The notes beneath the pieces were generated by a model. The model saw only the letters and a list, made by a program, of their open reading frames with translations. It did no database searches and was not told the DNA's origin. A DNA stretch of 64,000 nucleotides. Origin: Edaphochlamys debaryana (lineage: Eukaryota; Chlorophyta; Chlorophyceae; Chlamydomonadales). A program made the position numbers and the translations under genes. Numbering within the stretch: position 1 is the stretch's first letter; each line of letters begins with the position of its first letter. Location of the stretch: the NCBI GenBank assembly GCA_016858145.1, contig JAEHOE010000004.1, forward strand, positions 2,232,001 through 2,296,000. The letters are read 5' to 3'. Below are positions 57,731-64,000 of this stretch, one piece after another.

Positions 57731-58944
57731 AAATTTGAGTGTTTGAGTGTTGAGTGTTGAGTCACAGTTTGCTCCGACTGGCCCGCGATGTCTGTCCTGT
57801 CCGATAAACACAAGCACGGACACGGACACACGGGCATGGGCGGAAATAAGCCCCCCTGCGTGCTCTCTGCTGAGAAGGCCGGCGCTAGATGTCCGTGTCC
57901 GACACGTGGTCATAAGTCTTCAACCCCTCTCGCGGGACTTGCAGGTTAAAATTGGCGGTGTTTGCTGACTGGGTCCGCGTCCATGTCACCTGGACATTCG
58001 GACACGGAATGGAACAGAAGAGGACGTGAACGGAGAAAGTGGGGGTGTGGGTGTACCTGCTCTGGGCAATAATGATGAGTTTATTTCGGGCATGTCCGAT
58101 GTCCGATGTCCGATGTCCGGGATGTCTGTCCTGTCCATACGCCCATTACTCCATACGCCCACACCCTCAACTCATGCAATGTGGGTCTTCCTCAGCGCCC
58201 TCGTCAACACTTCCAGCATCTACCTCGCCCAGATCGGCTGCAAGGTGTTCCGAGTGATGACGAATCTCTGCAAGGGCACCGTGACGCCATGACGTCGACT
58301 GGTAAGGCAATGCGCAGCCCAACACGTCCGCGGGGGGTAGTTGGCCAGGTCATGCATGGAATTGTGATTAGGATTGCGTCAGCCAGACCAACCGTCCGCC
58401 CGCCGCAGGTCCCGCAGTTTTTTGGTGTTGTTTGCCGACAGGCCCGTGATGTCTGTCCTGTCCGTCGCGGACAGGGCCGGACATTCGGACATTCGGTTTG
58501 GACGGAAGGTGTCCGCTGTGATTGGCGGACCCCCTGGCGTGTCAGATGGATCAATGAAGCTGTTTGTGCCAAATGTCCGTGTCCGTGTCCGTGTCTGTGA
58601 GCCCCGACGGACAGGACAGACATGTCGGACACGCGCAAAAGACTCAACGAGCAGGCACACACACAGATCACAGAGACGATATGTCCGACGTCCATGTGCC
58701 CCGACGGACAGGACAGACATGTCGGACACGCCCAAAAAGATTTCTTCTGTGACCACCAATCACAACAGGGACAATGTCCGTGTGAGAAGTTTGAGGTTTG
58801 AGTGAGTCGCGATGTCTGCTGTCCTGTCCGTCAAACAGAAAAACGAACATGGACACGAACATGGACACGAACATGAGCTAAGAAGACAATGCTAGTGGGT
58901 CGGCTCGCGTGTTCGGCAAACCAAGCTCTCACGAAACCCGCAGG

Positions 58945-59126
58945 TCTGTTGGGGATGTCCGAGATGTCTGTCCTGTCCTGTCTGTCGCGGCGGACAGGAA
59001 CGGAAAGAGGTGGGGTTTGTGGAATTCTGAGGGGTTCTGTTGGGGATGTCCAAGATGTCTGTCCTGTCCTGTCCGTCGCGGCGGACAGGAACGGAAAGAG
59101 GTGGGGTCTGTGGAATTCTGAGGGGT
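58945..59126. repeat. 91-bp tandem duplication
   Basis: TCTGTTGGGGATGTCC begins at 58945 and again at 59036. Each unit continues through GTCGCGGCGGACAGGAACGG to GTGGAATTCTGAGGGGT, with only a few differences. Confidence 0.85.
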
Positions 59127-59201
59127 CCCGATTGGACACGGACACGGACACGGCGTCAGTCCCACCATCTCCCAAAAAGTTTACAGAACAGTGTCTGTAA
59201 A

Positions 59202-60293
59202 TCAACAAGACCGCGTCTTCTTCTTGGAGAACAGGGGCTTGGAGAGCATGTTCAGTGCATAGAGACCCATGTGGGCGACAAAGGCCACGCAGCCGTACTC
59301 CTTGATAGCGGTGTGGAGCTCCTTGAGGTGGACTTCCTTGAGGCGGACCTCAGTTTTCAGACATTGATCTTGATAGGTGACCATGGCGGGGTGCAGGCCC
59401 CACAGGTACAGCAGCGCATCCTTGATGAGCAGCTTCTGCTCGTTGAAGCTCTCGAACACGGCCTTGCGCAGCCCGATGCAGCCCTTGGGCGTCACATCGG
59501 AGAACACGTACGAGCTGTAGTCGTTGTCCAAGTCCGAGTCCGAGTCCGAGTCCGAGTCCGAGTCCGAGTCCGAGTCCGAGTCCGAGTCCGAGTCCGAGTC
59601 CGAGTCCGAGTCCGAGTCCGAGTCCGAGTCCGAGTCCGAGTCCGAGTCCGAGTCCGAGTCCGAGTCCGAGTCCGAGTCCGAGTCCGAGTCCGAGTCCGAG
59701 TCCGAGTCCGAGTCCGAGTCCGAGTCCGAGTCCGAGTCCGAGTCCGAGTCCGAGTCGAGTCCGAGTCCGAGTCCGAGTCCGAGTCCGAGTCCGAGTCCGA
59801 GTCCGAGTCCGAGTCCGAGTCCGAGTCCGAGTCCGAGTCCGAGTCCGAGTCCGAGTCCGAGTCCGAGTCCGAGTCCGAGTCCGAGTCCGAGTCCGAGTCC
59901 CGAGTCCGAGTCCGAGTCCGAGTCCGAGTCCGAGTCCGAGTCCGAGTCCGAGTCCGAGTCGAGTCGTCCGAGTCCGAGTCCGGTCCGAGTCCGAGTCCGA
60001 GTCTCCGAGTCCGAGTCCGAGTCGGAGATGAAGTGTTCGTAGACGAGACTGCCCATCTTCCGCTTGAGGTAGTCCTTGGGGAAGTCTAGCTCCGCAATGA
60101 GGGCCTGCGCGGTGGTGACCTTGTCCTCAATGCTCTCCGCCGTCCGGTGGATGGCTTCCCAGTCCTCATAGCATTTGACATTGTACAGCGGGTGCAGGGG
60201 GAACATCATGACCTGATGGGCGCCTATCCAGATCTCGTTGCAGAGGACATCCAGCGCACGGAGCTTGTCAGATCGCACAGTGGAGGATGCCAT
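59202..60293 (-). CDS. Unrecognised protein with an Asp-Ser/Gly-Leu hexamer-encoded core (363 aa)
   Basis: ATG at 60293, stop at 59202, one open frame. The N-terminal about 90 residues look like a genuine globular domain ([60 protein letters not shown]), as do the C-terminal about 105 ([40 protein letters not shown]). Between them lies a GAGTCC/GGACTC hexanucleotide array. It reads as (SD)n, then (GL)n after a one-base slip, then (SD)n after a compensating slip, so both real ends remain in one frame. I do not recognise the family. Upstream (60300-60365) is a tandem GAGTCTTTTAAG motif. Confidence 0.55.
   Translation of the reverse strand: MASSTVRSDKLRALDVLCNEIWIGAHQVMMFPLHPLYNVKCYEDWEAIHRTAESIEDKVTTAQALIAELDFPKDYLKRKMGSLVYEHFISDSDSDSETRTRTRTGLGLGRLDSDSDSDSDSDSDSDSDSDSGLGLGLGLGLGLGLGLGLGLGLGLGLGLGLGLGLGLGLGLGLGLGLGLDSDSDSDSDSDSDSDSDSDSDSDSDSDSDSDSDSDSDSDSDSDSDSDSDSDSDSDSDSDSDSDSDSDSDSDSDSDLDNDYSSYVFSDVTPKGCIGLRKAVFESFNEQKLLIKDALLYLWGLHPAMVTYQDQCLKTEVRLKEVHLKELHTAIKEYGCVAFVAHMGLYALNMLSKPLFSKKKTRSC
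59530..60024. repeat. (GAGTCC)n hexanucleotide array inside the 59202-60293 gene
   Basis: Nearly perfect for about 500 bp. Unit-length slips occur at about 59757 (5-bp unit), 59900 (7-bp unit), 59960-59992 (several) and 60003. No frame on either strand contains a stop: plus-strand frames give ES, SP and VR dipeptides, and minus-strand frames give DS, GL and TR. Confidence 0.98.
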
Positions 60294-60394
60294 TCGTAGA
60301 GAGATCTTTTCAACGAGTCTTGTAAGAGAGTCTTTTAAGCGAGTCTTTTAAGAGAGTCTTTTTGAAGGTGTAACGAGTAGAGTAGAATTCAATT

Positions 60395-60525
60395 CAGCAG
60401 GACCTGCAGCACGTCCTCTCGCGCCGTGGGCGCGCCGATATGGTGCACATCCTGGCGGGCAAGTGCCTGGAGGAGGGCTTCAGCGACAAGCTCGATGCCA
60501 ACCTCGACATCTTTGCCGTGGAGTT
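60395..60525 (+). pseudogene. Coding-like fragment, possible orphan exon
   Basis: After an AATTCAG acceptor-like site, the plus strand reads QQDLQHVLSRRGRADMVHIL and CLEEGFSDKLDANLDIFAVE, a plausible protein segment. The frame continues 3' only as an antisense shadow of the next gene. It has no identified partner exon. It may be a remnant of a gene cut by rearrangement, or an exon whose other parts I could not find. Confidence 0.35.
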
Positions 60526-60679
60526 AAAAAGTGGAGTAACGATGGAGGTCGCAGCCTCAGCAACAGCCTTCATCTCACAGATCGGACCGAGTGTACAAGC
60601 TCCTTGCTCTCCTTGCACTCCTTGCACAGACCGCAAAAAACAGGTCCTCTACCAGCTAGCTACCCAGGCTCAGCTGGTC

Positions 60680-61132
60680 TCAAACGTCCTCTTCGGACAG
60701 CAGCAGCCAAGCACATGTCTTGACGCCGAGCTTCTGTTCGAGAGTGGAGAAGCGTCGCAGCTTGCGACGGATGGGGGTGACCATCAGGACGTGACCCATG
60801 GATTCGAAGTCATTTTTGTAGCGCTCGAAAGCGGCGCCCGCAGTTGCGAACGCCTCCTTGAGCACAGGCCAGCAGGTCCCATTGGTGTACCCATCGAGGG
60901 TATCCCGGATGGTGCACAGCAGGATCTTGCCAAGGGCACGCTCGATGTAGTGGTCAAACGTGTATCCGATGCACGGCTGCACCTCAGCCTCGAGTTCCTG
61001 GACGTGCTGCATGAACATGTACGCCGCTTCACACCTATCACACTCGCTCAATGTCACCTGAAAGTCGATGGCCAGCTTCCAGAGCTCATCTGCCGCATTC
61101 CACAGATGCAGGTTGACCCAGGACATTGCCAA
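60680..61132 (-). CDS. Unrecognised 150-aa helical protein
   Basis: ATG at 61132, stop at 60680, intronless. Composition is balanced, with well-spaced Trp, Cys and Tyr (MAMSWVNLHLWNAADELWKL, CDRCEAAYMFMQHVQELEAE, GYTFDHYIERALGKILLCTI). It is predicted mostly helical, with no signal peptide or transmembrane segment. A 232-aa plus-strand ORF covers the same bases, but its sequence looks like an antisense shadow here. It lies 387 bp from the 59202-60293 gene and in the same orientation. No family recognised. Confidence 0.5.
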   Translation of the reverse strand: MAMSWVNLHLWNAADELWKLAIDFQVTLSECDRCEAAYMFMQHVQELEAEVQPCIGYTFDHYIERALGKILLCTIRDTLDGYTNGTCWPVLKEAFATAGAAFERYKNDFESMGHVLMVTPIRRKLRRFSTLEQKLGVKTCAWLLLSEEDV

Positions 61133-61275
61133 TTGTAGTTGAAGGAAGACAAGGAAAGGCTGGACTGCACGCTTTAGGAAACAGTTCCACTGCTGTCAAC
61201 TTTTGACTCGGGTGGTCCACGCTAAGTTGCCTGAGTCCAGTCCACTGAGTTGCAGTGTTCGGCAAACACATGTAA

Positions 61276-61304
61276 CTTTGTCTTTGTCTTTGTCTTTGTC
61301 TTTG
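61276..61304. repeat. (TTTGTC)n hexanucleotide run, with related runs nearby
   Basis: About five copies of CTTTGT. A shorter run with TTTGGCTTTGTC occurs at about 61355-61377 and a (TTGGC)n run at about 61412-61436. These lie between the minus-strand gene at 60680-61132 and the plus-strand ORF at 61561. Confidence 0.85.
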
Positions 61305-61560
61305 CCCGTGTACTTGAGACCCGTGAGTCCTGCCGTGACCCGTGACACGCCAGTCTTTGTCTTTGGCTTTGTCTTTGCACGTGTACGTGACCTACAACTC
61401 GTGACCAACTGGCTTGGCTTGGCTTGGCTTGGCTTTGGAAGCAACGATTTGGGTCTCGTGTCTGCTCTCGCGAAGCGTAGCGAATTTGATGTATGTTGAT
61501 GATGATTAGTATGAGGCCCTGCACTCTGACCTCTCTTACATCAGGCTTTACATCAGGCTT

Positions 61561-62207
61561 TTGGACGCATTGTCATTTGTCGTTGGGCGGCCGCCATGGC
61601 GCTTGGACTCTTTTGAAACTCTCAAAAACATGCATTGGTCACAGCTGTGCCCCTATCTGCAGGACGCTATCCTCGTGGCGGTCAAAGAGCTGCGCGGTTC
61701 CTCGCCGCTGCTCATTGCCAAGGTCCTCCAGTGTGAGTGTGACCTCGCGTGTGTGTCAATGACCCTCAACGTCTCCGACATGGAGTCCCCGCTGGTCCAG
61801 CGCTACGCCAAGGTCCACTCAGGGCAAGTCTACGACCTCCTCGACGTGCACATCTTGCAGCTCGGCGGTAGCGTCACATGCCAACTGTTCGAGTGGGTCC
61901 TGGAATCCTTTCACGATCAAAAAGTAACCGCGATCGTGAGCCTGCTCTACGTTCAGGGTTTCCAGACCGAATTAAACGACGCCATCTGCGCCGCGGCGAT
62001 GTACTGCTCGCTGCCATGCCCAATGACATCAGGGTCATCATGGCCTCCTTAGCCTTGTACCATGCGGCCAACTCGTGTCAGCGGGACGTCGTCCGCAACC
62101 TCATCTCTCTGGACGTCTGGCACGCTGAGCGGTCCCCGCTCCTCCAGAGTTCCTTCAACGAGCCCAACTGGGACCTCAGGCTCTGCAGCATTGCGCTCAT
62201 GGCCTGA
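61561..62207 (+). pseudogene. Unrecognised helical protein, apparently frameshifted near 62000
   Basis: From ATG 61561 the frame reads MDALSFVVGRPPWRLDSFET, LCPYLQDAILVAVKELRGSS and LFEWVLESFHDQKVTAIVSL, all coding-like. Near 61985-62010 it degrades into MYCSLPCPMTSGSSWPP and stops at 62052. The other frame there becomes coding-like (LAAMPNDIRVIMASLALYHA, VRNLISLDVWHAERSPLLQS) and ends at 62207. A one-base indel or a very short intron would explain this; no convincing splice sites are visible. No family recognised. The ATG is the first in frame after a short upstream stretch, and its choice is uncertain. Confidence 0.5.
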
Positions 62208-62267
62208 AAAACTACGTCACGACATTTTTTGGGTGGGCCGAAGAGTGCCAGAGAGAAGACAGACTCC

Positions 62268-63025
62268 CGCTCTCGGCTCCTCTCGGGGTCCCTGGGGGCG
62301 CGCCCAGCGCGCCAGCGCTCCCCAGCTCCTCTCGGCTCCTCTCGCTTCCTCTCGGCTCCTCTCGGGGTCCCTGGGGGCGCGCCGAGCGCACCAGCGCTCC
62401 CCAGGGTCCCCCGGGTCCCCAGCTCCTCTCGACTCTCCTCTCGGGGTCCTCTCGGGGTCCCTCGGGGCGCGCCGAGCGCGCCAGCGCTCCCCAGGCTCCC
62501 CAGCTCCTCTCGGCTCCTCTCGGGGTCCCTGGGGGCGCACCGAGCGCGCCAGCGCTCCCCAGCTCCTCTCGGCTTCTCTCGGCTCCTCTCAGCTCCTCTC
62601 GGGGTCCCTGGGGGCGCGCCGAGCGCACCAGCGCTCCCCAGGGTCCCCCGGGTCCCCAGCTCCTCTCGACTCTCCTCTCGGGGTCCTCTCGGGGTCCCTC
62701 GGGGCGCGCCGAGCGCGCCAGCGCTCCCCAGGCTCCCCAGCTCCTCTCGGCTCCTCTCGGGGTCCCTGGGGGCGCACCGAGCGCGCCAGCGCTCCCCAGC
62801 TCCTCTCGGCTTCTCTCGGCTCCTCTCGGCTCCTCTCGGGGTCCCTGGGGGCGCGCCGAGCGCGCCAGCGCTCCCCAGGCTCCCCAGCTCCTCTCGGCTC
62901 CTCTCGGGGTCCCTGGGGGCGCGCTGAGCGCGCCAGCGCTCCCCAGGGTCCCCCGGGTCCCCAGCTCCTCTCGACTCTCCTCTCGGCTCCTCTCGGCTCC
63001 TCTCGGGTCCCCACGGGCTCTTGAG
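62268..63025. repeat. GC-rich tandem array (CTCCTCTCGG / GCGCGCCGAGCGCGCCAGCG units)
   Basis: Units combine CAGCTCCTCTCGGCTCCTCTCGGGGTCCCTGGGGG with GCGCGCCGAGCGCGCCAGCGCTCCCCAG. A larger period of 237 bp is visible: GGGTCCCCCGGGTCCCC occurs at 62404 and 62641, then at 62947. The GCGCGCCGAGCGCGC core is self-complementary and could form hairpins. As 237 is divisible by 3, long ORFs on both strands here are artefacts. A single related unit lies at about 54741-54770. Confidence 0.9.
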
Positions 63026-63116
63026 CGCTCCTAGCGGTTTATTTGACAGCGTCAGGTATGTTGAGGTATCTAGTAAAGGCTAGAGCAAACAGACAGCCTG
63101 GAAGAGCCTGCATGAC

Positions 63117-63459
63117 ATGGAGGCCGATTCCAGACCGACTCCTTCCACTGCATACAACTTTGTGGCCGCCGATCTCATCCATCGCGGTGTCTCTGTGATG
63201 GATCCGTCTTACACACGTGCGGAGAGTAAGAGACACATTGACGCGTGGCAGAAACGACAGAAATTGCTAGATTGGATGGATCTGTTGCGCTGTCTCCTGC
63301 CCCTCTTTGGTACTCCCGGCTCGCGTCATCATCACTGACCTGCACTCGATCTTGACCAACCTGGTCGAGTACATGCGCTCCTCAAAGATAGTGACTATCT
63401 TTGTGGATCAGCGCTTTCCTCTCCCGTCACTGGGGGCGAGTCGGCGTGACAAGTCGTGA
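63117..63459 (+). pseudogene. Unrecognised short protein, apparently frameshifted near 63300
   Basis: From ATG 63117 the frame reads MEADSRPTPSTAYNFVAADL, GVSVMDPSYTRAESKRHIDA and QKRQKLLDWMDLLR, then ends at 63338 in a poor tail. From about 63300 a different frame looks coding (ARVIITDLHSILTNLVEYMR, KIVTIFVDQRFPLPSL) and stops at 63457-63459. A single indel would connect them. No family recognised. With 61561-62207 this is the second gene in the region broken in this way. Confidence 0.45.
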
Positions 63460-63519
63460 CAATACGTGATCAGGCCCTCATTGACCACCAAGGGCCCCTG
63501 CGGTCAACGTAGAGCAACA

Positions 63520-64000
63520 ATGGAGATTAACATGCTCTTGAAGTATTTGAGAAGCATTCTGGTGATTGAGATGGATGAGGTCCTGTTGGACACCCTCGAT
63601 GACATTCCTCTTCCTCTTCCTCTTCCTCTTCCTCTTCCTCTTCCTCTTCCTCTTCCTCTTCCTCTTCCTCTTCCTCTTCCTCTTCCTCTTCCTCTTCCTC
63701 TTCCTCTTCCTCTTCCTCTTCCTCTTCCTCTTCCTCTTCCTCTTCCTCTTCCTCTTCCTCTTCCTCTTCCTCTTCCTCTTCCTCTTCCTCTTCCTCTTCC
63801 TCTTCCTCTTCCTCTTCCTCTTCCTCTTCCTCTTCCTCTTCCTCTTCCTCTTCCTCTTCCTCTTCCTCTTCCTCTTCCTCTTCCTCTTCCTCTTCCTCTT
63901 CTCTTCCTCTTCCTCTTCCTCTTCCTCTTCCTCTTCCTCTTCCTCTTCCTCTTCCTCTTCCTCTTCCTCTTCCTCTTCCTCTTCCTCTTCCTCTTCCTCT
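63520..64000 (+). CDS. Short lead peptide opening into a (CCTCTT)n-encoded Pro-Leu tract; runs off right edge
   Basis: ATG 63520 begins MEINMLLKYLRSILVIEMDE and continues VLLDTLDDI, then enters a CCTCTT hexamer array read as (PL)n. Near 63900 one base is lost and the reading becomes (LF)n; it stays open to the window end. By analogy with the gene at 59202-60293, a second globular part may follow outside the window. Whether it is expressed is unknown. Confidence 0.35.
   Translation, partial: MEINMLLKYLRSILVIEMDEVLLDTLDDIPLPLPLPLPLPLPLPLPLPLPLPLPLPLPLPLPLPLPLPLPLPLPLPLPLPLPLPLPLPLPLPLPLPLPLPLPLPLPLPLPLPLPLPLPLPLPLPLPLLFLFLFLFLFLFLFLFLFLFLFLFLFLFLFLFL
63603..64000. repeat. (CCTCTT)n hexanucleotide array running to the right edge
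   Basis: Nearly perfect for about 400 bp with one slip near 63900 (CTTCTCTTCC). It is strand-asymmetric, pure polypyrimidine on the plus strand, and so could form triplex (H-DNA) structures. The array is not finished at the window end. Confidence 0.98.

Larger units (their letters stand above)
57007..59201. repeat. Dispersed GACGGACAGGACAGACAT repeat region; no firm gene
   Basis: The region is dominated by both orientations of a motif of the form GACGGACAGGACAGACATGTCGGACACGCCCAAAAG. Forward copies lie near 57449, 57579, 58602 and 58700; reverse forms (GATGTCTGTCCTGTCCG) near 57788, 58119, 58449, 58815, 58965 and 59057. A 75-bp block (CATCGGACATGCCCCGATTG...) at about 55817 recurs at 57069. 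A short coding-like stretch at 58193-58292 (ALVNTSSIYLAQIGCKVFRV) after a CAG acceptor could be an isolated exon. Confidence 0.6.

Noticed and set aside
57277..57738. 153-aa ORF with 42-residue repeats
   Set aside because: Produced by the 126-bp tandem repeat; composition is low complexity and no start context or exon signals support it.
59040..60089. Plus-strand ORFs made of Val-Arg, Glu-Ser or Ser-Pro dipeptides
   Set aside because: They are the antisense frames of the (GAGTCC)n array; the minus-strand frame has globular-looking sequence on both sides and is preferred.
60440..61138. 232-aa plus-strand ORF
   Set aside because: From about 60540 on it is antisense to the more coding-like 60680-61132 protein; only the first part was kept as a possible orphan exon.
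62062..63024. Long ORFs on both strands rich in Arg, Ser, Pro and Gly
   Set aside because: They follow the tandem array, whose 237-bp period keeps frames open; only the part before about 62207 looks coding.

Overview
The window reads as nuclear DNA of a volvocine-type green alga (Chlamydomonas or a close relative). The support is very high GC, many short exons with clean GT-AG junctions, TGTAA poly(A) signals, Ser/Pro-rich linkers, and a secreted receptor combining C-type-lectin-like and SRCR modules. The species cannot be named from sequence alone. No rRNA, tRNA, CRISPR array or bacterial-style operon was seen.

Layout, left to right. (1) 1-991, minus: 5' part of an unrecognised gene running off the left edge. 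(2) 1925-9903, plus: a nucleotide-diphospho-sugar-transferase-like gene with about 26 exons, diverging from gene 1. (3) 10.5-17.7 kb: a segmental duplication carrying two near-identical two-exon F-box/ankyrin-like genes on the minus strand. Relics of their last exon, and a stray copy of an exon of the neighbouring SFI1-like gene, lie between them. (4) 18179-29655, minus: a large SFI1/centrin-binding-repeat protein. (5) 30322-33463, plus: BUB3, solved exon by exon to 336 aa, sharing a 666-bp divergent promoter region with the SFI1-like gene. (6) 34252-38969, plus: a DnaJ - FN3-like - low-complexity - CCCH zinc-finger fusion of 999 aa. (7) 40710-51381, plus: a secreted multidomain receptor (jacalin-like, Ser/Thr-rich, CTLD, GCC2/GCC3-type, Pro-rich, SRCR). 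A 2502-bp non-autonomous DNA transposon sits in one of its exons, and its 3' end is missing.

(8) From about 51.4 kb to the right edge the character changes. GC falls, minisatellites and hexanucleotide arrays dominate, and genes are short, mostly intronless, tightly packed on both strands and often broken. Among them are an ADP-ribosyltransferase-like ORF overlapping a convergent ORF, a three-exon gene with an H-x-H motif, and genes that carry hexamer repeats open in every frame. The SRCR gene stops exactly where this material begins. I infer that an integrated foreign element (giant-virus-like or another large mobile element) or a hypervariable repeat-rich island replaced or interrupted its 3' end. 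No viral hallmark gene is visible, so this remains a hypothesis.

The host genes share no single pathway. BUB3 (spindle checkpoint) and the SFI1-like protein (centrin/basal-body or spindle-pole scaffold) are divergently transcribed and both act in mitosis, which makes co-regulation worth testing.
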